64,000 nt of DNA from JAWKSY01 sp041402125. GTDB lineage: Bacteria > Planctomycetota > GCA-002687715 > DRQF01. The position numbers and the translations under genes are program-made. The notes beneath the pieces were generated by a model. That model was not told the origin of the DNA and made no database searches. It worked only from the letters and a program-made list of their open reading frames with translations. This document shows positions 8,742-17,198 of this stretch, one piece after another. Numbering within the stretch: the stretch's first letter is position 1; each line of letters begins with the position of its first letter. The DNA is taken from positions 62,001 to 126,000 of the forward strand of contig JAWKSY010000012.1 in assembly GCA_041402125.1 (NCBI GenBank), written 5' to 3'.

Positions 8742-11700
8742 CTACTCGCCGGCGAGGGCGCGCGCGGGGCGGACGCCGAGGTCGTGATTGCGGAAGGTGA
8801 CCTGGGGTCGGTTGCGAAGGGCGATGCGCTGGCTCGGCGCGTTGTAGCGGAAGCTTCCCCCGCGGACGACGCGGAAGCCGGAGGCGGGGACGTCCCGGAA
8901 GCCGTCTCCCGGCCGCGACGCGATCTCGTAGGACGCGTAGCCGTCTCGACACCACTCGGCGAGGTTCCCCGAGACGTCGAAGAGCCCGAAGCCGTTGGGC
9001 GCGAAGGACCCGACCGGGGCATGGATGACGAAGTCGTCCTCGTTCGACGGGCTGAAGGAGTCGAAGTACTCCCGGGCCTCGCGGCCGGAGACGTTCGCGA
9101 AGCGACTGAGCTCGGCGATGTCCGAGGTCCCGGCCCAGCGGAGAGGCGGATCGGCGTCCGCGCGCGCGGCCCGCTCCCATTGCGCCTCGGTCGGCAGGAC
9201 GAGGCCGAGCTCGGAGAGGCGACGTGTCGCCTCGGGCCAGTCCATCATCTCGACGGGATGGGCGAGATCGACGGGCTTCTTCAGGACCTGCGAGTTGAAC
9301 CAGCCCGGTCCGTAGCGGCTGGGGTTCGAGCCTCCGAGGCGGGTCCACTGCCCCTGGGTCATCTCGTACTTCGAGAGGAGGAAGGGCCGGAGGGCGACCT
9401 CGTGCACCGGAGCTTCGTCGGGTTCGGCGTCCGGCTCGAAGTTCGGCTTCTCCGGATCCCGCTGGCTCCCCATGCGGAAGGAGCCGCCGGGGATGAGGAC
9501 GAGGACGAGGCCGCGCGATCCCGTCATCGCGATGCGGCCGTCCTCGCCGCGGCGGGGGAGGGCGCCCTCGGCTTCACTCCAGTCGTGCGTCCGCCAGTCG
9601 AGGAACTCCTCCAGCCCGGAGGACGGATCCGGTCCGAGCGGGATCAGTCCGAGTTCGGGGCGGAGGACGAGGCCGTCGTAGCGGGGATTCGCCGCGACTC
9701 GGGCGATGGCGGCGTCCCAGAGTTCGGCCCGGTCCTCGAGCGTCTCCTTCGCGATGCGGCGCGATCGATCGAGACGCCGGGCGACGCTCGCCGTCACGCC
9801 CGTCCCGGCGTCGGTGAAGGCCGCGAGGTACTTCACGAGGGTCGTCAGCGTGTCGTGCCGGAACTGCCGGTCGACGTCCTCGCCGAAGTCCCAGCTCCGC
9901 CGCCCCTCGACCGTCCGACGGAGTTCCTCGAGTTCGGCTTCGGCCTTCGCGACGACGGCGGTCATGCTCTTCCGTCTCTCCGCGTCCTCCTGCGTTCGGG
10001 CGAGCTCACGCGCCCCCGGAAGCTCCCCCTCGAGCGCCGCGATGCGCGCGAACTCGGCCGCGAAGTCGCGTCGCCGCGCCTCGTCCGGGTAGGCGCCGGC
10101 CTCGCCTCGAAGCGCCTCCAGGGCGGCGCGATGGTCCGCCAGTCTCGCGACGAGCGGGGCGTACTTCCGCTGCCAGGCCTCGAGTCGCGGCACGAGATCC
10201 GGATGCTCGGGCCAGCAATCGTCCGCGGCGGCGCGGGCGTTCGCGAGGCGGCGGGTGTCGGCCATGCGCTCGTACTCGGACAGCGCCGCGGCCTTCGCCT
10301 GTGCCTCGTTCGTTGCCCTCCGTTCGTTCGCGCGGGCCTCCTCGGCGTTGCGCCGCGCCGCGTCGGCGTTCGCCTCGGCCGTTCTCGTCGTCTGCTCGAG
10401 ATCCGAGTTCAACCGGCCGAGCTCGCGGTTCTTGAGGGTCGTGAGCCCGGCGACCGCGGTCAGGGCGACGAGGATCGTGGCGAGGAGGGCCGCCGTCGCG
10501 GGCTTGCGTCGGGCCCAGCGCCAGGTCCGGGCGAGAGGGCCGACCGGACGCGCCACGATCGGCTCGAGCTCACGGAAGCGACGCAGGTCCTCCGCCAGAT
10601 CGAGGGCGGTCTGGTACCTCTGCTCGGGTCGCTTCGCGAGGGCGTGACTCGCGATGACCGCGAGATCGGCCGGCACCTTGCGGTTGAGCCGGCGGAGGTC
10701 AGGCGCCTCCGTCTCGATGATCTCCTGGAAGAGTCCCTGCAGCGTCGGCGCCTCGAAGGGGCGGCGGAGCGCGAGACACTCGAAAAGCGTGACGCCCAGC
10801 GAGAAGACGTCGCTCCGGCGATCCACCCGCACGCGACCTCCCGAGAGCTGCTCGGGTGACATGTAGGCGGGCGTGCCCATGACGTCGCCGGTCATCGTGA
10901 GCGCCGGTGCGTCGGAGCTGTCGTCACGCGCCAGGCCGAAGTCCAGGATGACGAGGCCCCGGTCCTCGGTGACCACGAGGTTGCCGGGCTTGATGTCTCG
11001 GTGCACGAGGCCACGCTCGTGCGCCTCGTGCAGTCCGCGCGCGGCGGACTCGACGAGTCGGGCGATCTCCAGCATGGCGCGACGGTCGACGGCGCTCGAA
11101 GACGGAGGCCCCCCGGCGGGGCTCGCCGCGGTGCGGGGCGGCGCGGCCGCGTCTCCGCCGGTCTCGCGAGAGAGTCCCTCGAGGCTCGCGGCCGAGTCGT
11201 CGATCCCGAACCAGGTCGAACCATCGGCGGATCCCTGCGCCGACCCACCTTCGCCGGTCTCGCGCTCCGCGGCTCGCGCCGAGTCGCGGATGCAGGCGGC
11301 GAGGGTCCGCCCGCGCACGAACTCCATCGCGATGTAGGGGACGCCGTCCTCCTCGCCCCATTCGTGGACGCGGGCGATGTTCGGGTGCTCGAGCTTCGCC
11401 GCCTTCTCGGCCTCGCCCTTGAAGCGGAGGCGAGCCTCCGCCGAGATCGCGCCGCCCGCGTTCAGGACCTTGAGGGCGACCTCGCGTCCGAGCTCCACGT
11501 CGCGCGCGCGGTAGACGGCGCCCTGTCCGCCGCGTCCGAGTTCCTCGAGGAGTTCGTAGCGACCGCGTCGGATCGTCTCGTCCGACCTTCGAGCGGGCGA
11601 ACTCCGTCCGCCGCCGACGTCGACCTCCCGGGACGCGCCCGTCTCCGACGCCGCGCCCGCGACGACGAAGGTCCGACGCGCCGACTCCATCGCGCGCTCG

Positions 11701-11846
11701 TAGCTCTGGAGCGCGGCCGCCACGTCGGAGTCGCATCGCGGGAAGTCGCGGACGTACTCCTCGCGGCTCCGGACCTTCCCGTCCCGGACGTCCGTCCGGA
11801 AGCGAGCCCGGAACGCTTCGATCTCTTCCTGGAGTTCACGGCCCAT
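8742..11846 (-). CDS. Transmembrane Ser/Thr kinase with FGE-like sensor domain (copy A)
   Basis: 1034 residues. An N-terminal helical extension (1-60, EIEAF..RF) precedes a Hanks-type kinase at about 96-425 with GRGGQG loop, Lys126, HRD Asp284 and DFG Asp302, so it should be active. An insertion of ~65 Ser/Gly/Ala-rich residues sits between hinge and helix E (about 188-253). One membrane helix (450-470) is followed by a coiled coil and a C-terminal FGE-sulfatase-fold domain (779-1034). The FGE catalytic Cys pair is absent, so binding rather than formylglycine synthesis is likely. The 32-residue variable block lies at bases 8781-8876. It is divergent from the next kinase gene across ~107 bp and carries the shared TTGACG motif upstream. 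Confidence 0.92.
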   Translation of the reverse strand: MGRELQEEIEAFRARFRTDVRDGKVRSREEYVRDFPRCDSDVAAALQSYERAMESARRTFVVAGAASETGASREVDVGGGRSSPARRSDETIRRGRYELLEELGRGGQGAVYRARDVELGREVALKVLNAGGAISAEARLRFKGEAEKAAKLEHPNIARVHEWGEEDGVPYIAMEFVRGRTLAACIRDSARAAERETGEGGSAQGSADGSTWFGIDDSAASLEGLSRETGGDAAAPPRTAASPAGGPPSSSAVDRRAMLEIARLVESAARGLHEAHERGLVHRDIKPGNLVVTEDRGLVILDFGLARDDSSDAPALTMTGDVMGTPAYMSPEQLSGGRVRVDRRSDVFSLGVTLFECLALRRPFEAPTLQGLFQEIIETEAPDLRRLNRKVPADLAVIASHALAKRPEQRYQTALDLAEDLRRFRELEPIVARPVGPLARTWRWARRKPATAALLATILVALTAVAGLTTLKNRELGRLNSDLEQTTRTAEANADAARRNAEEARANERRATNEAQAKAAALSEYERMADTRRLANARAAADDCWPEHPDLVPRLEAWQRKYAPLVARLADHRAALEALRGEAGAYPDEARRRDFAAEFARIAALEGELPGARELARTQEDAERRKSMTAVVAKAEAELEELRRTVEGRRSWDFGEDVDRQFRHDTLTTLVKYLAAFTDAGTGVTASVARRLDRSRRIAKETLEDRAELWDAAIARVAANPRYDGLVLRPELGLIPLGPDPSSGLEEFLDWRTHDWSEAEGALPRRGEDGRIAMTGSRGLVLVLIPGGSFRMGSQRDPEKPNFEPDAEPDEAPVHEVALRPFLLSKYEMTQGQWTRLGGSNPSRYGPGWFNSQVLKKPVDLAHPVEMMDWPEATRRLSELGLVLPTEAQWERAARADADPPLRWAGTSDIAELSRFANVSGREAREYFDSFSPSNEDDFVIHAPVGSFAPNGFGLFDVSGNLAEWCRDGYASYEIASRPGDGFRDVPASGFRVVRGGSFRYNAPSQRIALRNRPQVTFRNHDLGVRPARALAGE

Positions 11847-11859
11847 GCGACGCGGAGCG

Positions 11860-11885
11860 TCTCACGCCTCCCCGCCGGGCGTCAA
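11860..11885 (-). promoter_or_regulatory. Shared kinase upstream motif TTGACG-N14-GTGAGA (copy A)
   Basis: Reading on the minus strand, TTGACG, 14 bp, GTGAGA, then 13 bp to the ATG of kinase copy A. The same motif with the same 14-bp spacing precedes kinase copy F and the kinase-TPR gene ending at 35266. The spacing is short for a sigma70 promoter; an alternative sigma or operator site is possible. Confidence 0.45.
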
Positions 11886-11953
11886 GTCACGCCGTCGTCG
11901 AGTTGGCCGTCGTCCGCATTGACATCGCCTCGCCCTCACGGGAAGCTCGCTCC

Positions 11954-14929
11954 ATGGAGCGCGACGAGGACGACCGCCGGGACCCAGACCTTGAAGGGGC
12001 TCTCGATTCGATCCGCGCGGACGCCCGGGCCGGCGCGCTCCGTCCGCTGGCGGAGTATGCCTCGCTCGCGCCGCGACACGGCCACGCCATCGCCGATGCC
12101 TACCTGGCCGCCGCGCGCTCCGAGCCGTGCCCGGCCGAGCTCGCGCCGATGCGGATCCTCGGCCACTACGCGCTGATCCGGGAGCTCGGGCGAGGAGGAC
12201 AGGGCGTCGTCTGGCTCGCCGAGGACACGCGGCTCGGGCGCAAGGTGGCGCTGAAGGTGCTCTCCGGCCTCGGGCCGTCGAGCGCGGACTCCGTGCGTCG
12301 ATTCCGTCGCGAGGCCGAGGTCGCCTCGCGCCTGAACGACCCCGGCATCTGCGCGGTCCTCGACGCCGGAGTGAGCGAAGGACTCCCCTTCATCGCGATG
12401 CAGTTCGTCGAGGGCGAGACCCTCGCGGATCGGATCGAGCGCGCGAGGTCCATCGCATCGGGCGGCGAGGCCTCCTTCGCCATCCAGTTCTCCCAGGTGA
12501 CCACGCTGGGCGCGGACGGCGACGCGGAGCGGGAGAGAGTGGGGGAGGAGACGACCGAGACCAGCGGCGTCACCCGGGAGGAGATCCGCGACACCCTCGA
12601 GGTCTTCGAGCGCGCCGCACGGGCCCTTCATGCCGCTCACGAGGCAGGCGTCGTGCACCGCGACGTCAAACCGGGCAACATCATGGTGCGGAGAGACGGT
12701 CGTCCCGTGATCCTCGACTTCGGCCTCGCGCGATCCGAGGACGGCTCCCTGCCGACTCTGACCCAGAGCGGCGATCTCTTCGGGACGCCCGCCTACATGT
12801 CGCCGGAACAGGTCAACGAGAGCCCCATGCGGCTCGATCGGCGGACGGACGTCTACTCGCTCGGCGCGACTCTCTTCGAGTGTCTGACGCTCCGACGCCC
12901 CTTCGAGGCGCCGACGCGCGAGGGACTCTACCGGGCGATCGTCGGCCGCGACGCACCGAACGCGCGGTCGGTCAATCCCGCCGTTCCGGCCGATCTGGCG
13001 GTGATCGTGGAGACCGCGCTCGAGAAGGACCGCGACCGTCGCTACCAGACCGCCCTCGAGCTGGCCGAGGAACTCGGGCGCGTGCGGCGCCACGAGCCCA
13101 TCGTCGCCCGTCCCGCGGGCGCGTGGACGCGAGCCGTCCGGTTCGCGCAACGCAATCCCGGGGTGACGGTCCTCCTGGCCGCCGTCTTCATCGCGATGGC
13201 GACGGCCGCTTTCATCTTCTGGTGGCGCGGCGAGCAGGTCGCCGACCGCAACTCCGCCCTGACCGAGGCGCTCGGCGAGCGCGACTCCGCCAACTCCGAG
13301 CTCAACGCCGCGAACATCTCACTCGAGGAGCGACGCCGCGAGCTCCAGGCCGCGTTGGGCCGCGTCACCGAGGAGAAGGGCCGCGTCCAGACCGAGAAGG
13401 ACCGGGTCACGCGGTTGAAGGACGGACGGACCCTGCGCCGTCTCCTCGAGCGGGCCGAGGGGCTCTTCCCCTCGGTCCCCGAACGCATCCCCGACCTCGA
13501 GGACTGGCTCCGCGAGGCCGATGCGCTTCTCGAGAACCTCCCCGCCCACCGCGCCGCCCTCGCCGCGCTCGAGACCTCGGCCGGCCCCTACCGCGACGAA
13601 CAACGAGCCGTTGATCATCCCGAAGCCTGGGCCGCCTTCGTGAAGGCTCGAGATCGGATCGCGGAGCTCGAGCGGAAGCTCGCGTCGGTTCCGGCGGGAG
13701 AGGAAGCCGACGACCTCGTCGAGGCGCTGGCGAAGGCCGGACGAGCTCGCGAGAGGGCGGAGAGGCGAATGGTCGAGCGCAGGAGCTGGGGATTCGACGA
13801 CGAGTCGGCCTGGTTGCATGAGCTGCTGGTGGATCTCGTCGCACGGCTCGAATCCTGCGGTTCGCCGGAGGGCGCGGTCGCGGACGTGCGCGCGCGTCTC
13901 GAGACGGCGCGTGATCTCGGTCCTCGGACGCTCGGGGATCACGCCGAAGCCTGGACCGCCGCCCGCGAGCGCATTCGGGCGAGCGAGCGCTACGGCCATC
14001 TCGACGTCCGGCCGCAGATCGGTCTCATTCCGTTGGGTCCCGATCCGGAGTTCGGTCTCGAGGAGTTCCTCCACTGGGAGACCCACGCGCGGGGGGCGCC
14101 TCTTCCGCAGCGTGGTGAGAACGGTCGGTGGGCCCTCACCGAGGAGACGGGCCTCATCCTCGTGCTGATCCCGGCCGGGACCTTCACGATGGGCGCGCTT
14201 CGCCCGAAGAATCCGACCGACCGAGGGCCGAACCTCGATCCGTTCGTGACCGAGCGCGAGGTCCCCGCCCACGAGGTCGAGCTCTCGGCCTACCTGATCT
14301 CGAAGTACGAGATGAATCAGGGGCAATGGGAGCGCGTCACCGGCGAACGGCCCTCCGCCTACGGCCCGGGCGTCACCTTCGGAGACAAGACCAACACCCT
14401 CCTGCACCCCGTGGAGATGGTGACCTGGGCCCTTTGTCGTCGAGTCCTGCGGCGTCTCGGACTCGAGCTGCCGACCGAGGCCCAGTGGGAACGAGCGGCG
14501 CGCGCCGGTGGATCGACGATCTGGTCCCACGGTGACGACGAGAAGGGTCTCGACCGCTACGCGAATCTCGCCGACGCCTTCGGCGGCGCGAACGGATTCC
14601 CGCCGGGAACAGAGTACGAGGTGGAACTGAACGACGGCCGGACCATCCACGCGCCGGTGGGCTCCTACCTTCCGAACTCCTTCGGCCTCCACGACGTCGT
14701 TGGAAACGTCAACGAGTGGTGTCGGGACCTCTTCGCCTTCTACGGCGGCCCGCTGACTCCGGGCGACGGCGACCGCAGTGCGGGCTCGACCGCGAACGTT
14801 CACTCCTTCCGCGGCGGCAACTTCGGCCAGCTCGCCGTCGCCGCCCGCTCGGCATTCCGCGAGGCCGGCCCCGAGGAACTCCGCGCCCCGAACCTCGGCG
14901 TCCGACCCGCTCGCGCTCTCACCTTCTGA
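11954..14929 (+). CDS. Transmembrane Ser/Thr kinase with FGE-like sensor domain (copy B)
   Basis: The ATG at 11954 (MERDEDDRR, weak GGAAG upstream) is preferred over an in-frame TTG at 11903, giving 991 residues. Kinase motifs are complete: GRGGQG, VALKVL, HRDVKPGN, LDFGLA, followed by an APE-like YMSPEQ. The insertion after the hinge is present but lacks the EVSELHLSF motif of copies C-F. A membrane helix lies at about 402-425, then a long coiled coil, then an FGE-like domain from about 733. The tail replaces the usual RGGSF with RGGNF and has no FGE catalytic cysteines; its 32-residue variable block is at 14798-14893. This is the most divergent kinase-FGE copy. It is transcribed divergently from copy A. 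Confidence 0.9.
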   Translation: MERDEDDRRDPDLEGALDSIRADARAGALRPLAEYASLAPRHGHAIADAYLAAARSEPCPAELAPMRILGHYALIRELGRGGQGVVWLAEDTRLGRKVALKVLSGLGPSSADSVRRFRREAEVASRLNDPGICAVLDAGVSEGLPFIAMQFVEGETLADRIERARSIASGGEASFAIQFSQVTTLGADGDAERERVGEETTETSGVTREEIRDTLEVFERAARALHAAHEAGVVHRDVKPGNIMVRRDGRPVILDFGLARSEDGSLPTLTQSGDLFGTPAYMSPEQVNESPMRLDRRTDVYSLGATLFECLTLRRPFEAPTREGLYRAIVGRDAPNARSVNPAVPADLAVIVETALEKDRDRRYQTALELAEELGRVRRHEPIVARPAGAWTRAVRFAQRNPGVTVLLAAVFIAMATAAFIFWWRGEQVADRNSALTEALGERDSANSELNAANISLEERRRELQAALGRVTEEKGRVQTEKDRVTRLKDGRTLRRLLERAEGLFPSVPERIPDLEDWLREADALLENLPAHRAALAALETSAGPYRDEQRAVDHPEAWAAFVKARDRIAELERKLASVPAGEEADDLVEALAKAGRARERAERRMVERRSWGFDDESAWLHELLVDLVARLESCGSPEGAVADVRARLETARDLGPRTLGDHAEAWTAARERIRASERYGHLDVRPQIGLIPLGPDPEFGLEEFLHWETHARGAPLPQRGENGRWALTEETGLILVLIPAGTFTMGALRPKNPTDRGPNLDPFVTEREVPAHEVELSAYLISKYEMNQGQWERVTGERPSAYGPGVTFGDKTNTLLHPVEMVTWALCRRVLRRLGLELPTEAQWERAARAGGSTIWSHGDDEKGLDRYANLADAFGGANGFPPGTEYEVELNDGRTIHAPVGSYLPNSFGLHDVVGNVNEWCRDLFAFYGGPLTPGDGDRSAGSTANVHSFRGGNFGQLAVAARSAFREAGPEELRAPNLGVRPARALTF

Positions 14930-15219
14930 GTGCCGGCGTCGATGTTCCCCTCGGTCTCGACCGGCCGCGGCGACGCCGGCCTCCGGCGCGGCGGCCATCG
15001 CCGCCACCAGAGCCGCACCCGAGCGACCTCTGAACGACATGATGGGTCTCCGGCTGAAGCTGGGTTCAGGGGGGCGAGTGCGGGTCGGAGCGGGAGACGG
15101 CCCCGCTCCGGTCCCGTCAGCCGCAACGAGGGCAGGAAGTTCGGCGAGGATCGGGAAGCGGGGTCCTCGACGCGAGCCGGAACCCCACCCGTCGCGCGAC
15201 TCCGCTCGGCTCGCGTTAC

Positions 15220-15427
15220 AGGGACGATGAGATCCGAAGCGACGCCGATCGCAAAGACTCGGTCCGACCCGTTCGCGTTGGAGCCCGGGGCCTGGAATCG
15301 CGCCGTCAATCTGCTCGACGCCGCCGGCGGGACGGATCTGAAGGACATCCCCCCCCGGAGGGAGGTTCGTCCGTTCGAAGGTCTTGCCGTCGATGACTCC
15401 GACGGCCCCGGGGAGGCTCACGCGGAG
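15220..15427 (-). pseudogene. Relic of the secreted-protein C-terminal module
   Basis: Two overlapping minus-strand frames together read VSLPGAVGVIDGK, then LPPGG, then MSFRSVPPAA and a final ASDLIVP. This matches the tail of the beta-helix protein at 19189 (NLPGVVVVFDGN, LPPGGMSF, SDAVDFIVP), with roughly half the positions identical by eye. The frames are joined at a run of eight Cs (15349-15356), so one base of indel breaks the frame, and the expected stop is lost. The rest of the parent gene is missing, because the glycosyltransferase gene lies directly upstream. The remainder of 14930-15462 shows nothing else recognisable. Confidence 0.55.
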
Positions 15428-15462
15428 GGAGCGGAGAGACCGCTTCGAGCGAGTCGCGTCGA

Positions 15463-16995
15463 TCAGCGCCGCCACGCCGACGCGTCGATCTCGACGAGGG
15501 CGGCCTTCCGGCCGCCCCAGTCGATGACGAGCGGCTTCCCGAGGGGCAGCTCGAGCACCCAGTCGAAGCCCTGGCTCATGCTCTCGGGCCAGAGGACCAG
15601 CAGGCGGTCGATCCCGGAGAGATCCGCGCCGTCCGCCCGGATCTTCGCGAGGCGATCCAGGAGGGCATCGAAGGTCGCCCGGTCCTTCACCTCCACCGCG
15701 AGGGCGGCGTCGACGTAGAAGCGATCGGCGGCGTTGCCCTGGGGCGTGACGACGAGGTCGCGCGGTCCGGTCAGGGCGTTGAGGGCCGCGCCGCGATCGC
15801 GATGGCGCGTGGTGCGGAAGCCGTCGTGGAGCCGCGCGCCCTCGACGAGATTCAGGGCGCAGAGCGCGATGAGAGCCACCGGCACGCCGACGCGAAGCCA
15901 GGTCGCGCGGCCGCCGAGCGCCTGGACGGCGCAGCCGGCGAGCGTGGCCGCGGCGGGGATCAAGGGCAGCGGCCAGAAGGGATGGACGGCGGCGTGCTGC
16001 CAGAAGACGAAGGTGGGGACGATTCCCGACAGGCCGAGGGCGAGGGCGCAGCGCGGAAGCTGCGAATCCGCGGGAAGGAGCCGGCGCCGGAATGCGGCGA
16101 CGCCGAGGCCGACGCCCGCGAGGATCAGCATCGGGAGGCCGAAGCCCTCGCGCTGGAAGCGCAGGGTGCTCTCCAGCCAGCGGGCGCGATCGATCGCGTC
16201 GCCGAAGGGACGCGAGCCGGCGAGATCGAGGAAGGCGCCGACGAGATCGACGCCGATGCGATTCCCGGCCCAGACCATCCAGAGGAAGTGCAATCCGAGG
16301 GCGAGGGCCTGGAAACCGCCCACCACGAGCAGGGCATCGCGCAGCGCGACGCGACGTCGACCGGGTCGGAGCAGCGCGTCGACGGTCACGCCGATGACGA
16401 CGCCGTAGCCGTGCCAGTCGAGCAGACCGTTCAGGAGCGCGGCGAGCGCGAGGATCACCAGGCCGATGCGGTCGGGACGACGTTGGCGGCGGAACCAGGC
16501 CGCGATCACGAGCAGCAGGGCGCAGCTCGAGAGGCCGACGGCGTCGACGATGCCGTAGTACTCGAGAGCGACCGGGAAGCTCGCGGCCGCGGCGGTCACG
16601 AAGAGGGCGACCCGGCGCCCTCCCTCGGCGCGGACGAGTCCCCGGAGCGCGAGGAGCATCACCAGGAAGGACAGGAGGCTGATGACGCGCAGCGAGGCCT
16701 CGTCGCGTCCGAAGAGCGTCCAGCCTCCGTAGAAGAGCCACTGCGGAAGGGGCGGGTGGTTCGGATAGGGCAGGGTGAGTTCCGGCACTCCGGCGTGGAA
16801 GAACACGACGGGAAGGCCGCCGGTCTCGAGGAAGCCGTGGGCGTCGAAGTACCGGGCCGTGAGCCCGTAGTAGGCCCCGCTGCAGAGGCCGTTGAAGCCG
16901 TCGTCCCAGGGTTCGTCGATCCACGCGACCTGCAGACCGACGGCGATCAAGATCACCAGCAGGAAGGCCGCGCCGCCCAGTTTCTCGATGGTCAC
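15463..16995 (-). CDS. GT39/PMT-like integral membrane glycosyltransferase
   Basis: 510 residues with about ten hydrophobic helices and the layout of the GT39/ArnT (PMT_2) superfamily. An acidic first periplasmic loop after helix 1 (WIDEPWDDGF) corresponds to the catalytic Asp region, followed by a loop containing HPPLPQWLF, the HPPL-type motif of this family. Such enzymes use polyprenyl-phosphate sugars to glycosylate proteins or lipids on the outer face of the inner membrane. The C-terminal ~120 residues form a soluble domain. The substrate is unknown; secreted proteins encoded nearby are possible targets, but this is only inference. The gene is monocistronic, with a secreted-protein tail relic immediately downstream. 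Confidence 0.8.
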   Translation of the reverse strand: MTIEKLGGAAFLLVILIAVGLQVAWIDEPWDDGFNGLCSGAYYGLTARYFDAHGFLETGGLPVVFFHAGVPELTLPYPNHPPLPQWLFYGGWTLFGRDEASLRVISLLSFLVMLLALRGLVRAEGGRRVALFVTAAAASFPVALEYYGIVDAVGLSSCALLLVIAAWFRRQRRPDRIGLVILALAALLNGLLDWHGYGVVIGVTVDALLRPGRRRVALRDALLVVGGFQALALGLHFLWMVWAGNRIGVDLVGAFLDLAGSRPFGDAIDRARWLESTLRFQREGFGLPMLILAGVGLGVAAFRRRLLPADSQLPRCALALGLSGIVPTFVFWQHAAVHPFWPLPLIPAAATLAGCAVQALGGRATWLRVGVPVALIALCALNLVEGARLHDGFRTTRHRDRGAALNALTGPRDLVVTPQGNAADRFYVDAALAVEVKDRATFDALLDRLAKIRADGADLSGIDRLLVLWPESMSQGFDWVLELPLGKPLVIDWGGRKAALVEIDASAWRR

Positions 16996-17198
16996 GCGCT
17001 GGCGACTCCGACTCCTTCCCTCGACGGCGCGATCATATCAGGAAGCGCGAGGGCGGCGGCCCTCCACGACTCCGTGGATCCCATTTCCAATGCGGATCCG
17101 GGCCCCGCTGCCTCGGCTCGCATTCTCCATCGAGGCTCCTCGATCGAGGTCCGTGAGGGGTAGACTCGGACCCGAGGCGACGCGATCGGAGAGACAGG

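Noticed and set aside
8784..10859. Long open frame antisense to kinase copy A, with similar ones opposite the other kinases (for example 32539-35178, 35212-38394, 39306-42347, 51038-52720)
   Set aside because: They mirror the kinase genes, have Arg/Glu/Leu-biased composition, no domains and no ribosome sites. They are by-products of high GC.
11903..11953. TTG start at 11903 for kinase copy B
   Set aside because: The extra 17 residues have no similarity to paralogues and there is a more plausible ATG at 11954.
13319..16924. 1201-codon minus-strand open frame across copy B and the glycosyltransferase
   Set aside because: It is out of frame with both genes and is Arg/Pro-rich; only the short relic near 15357-15427 within it has homology.
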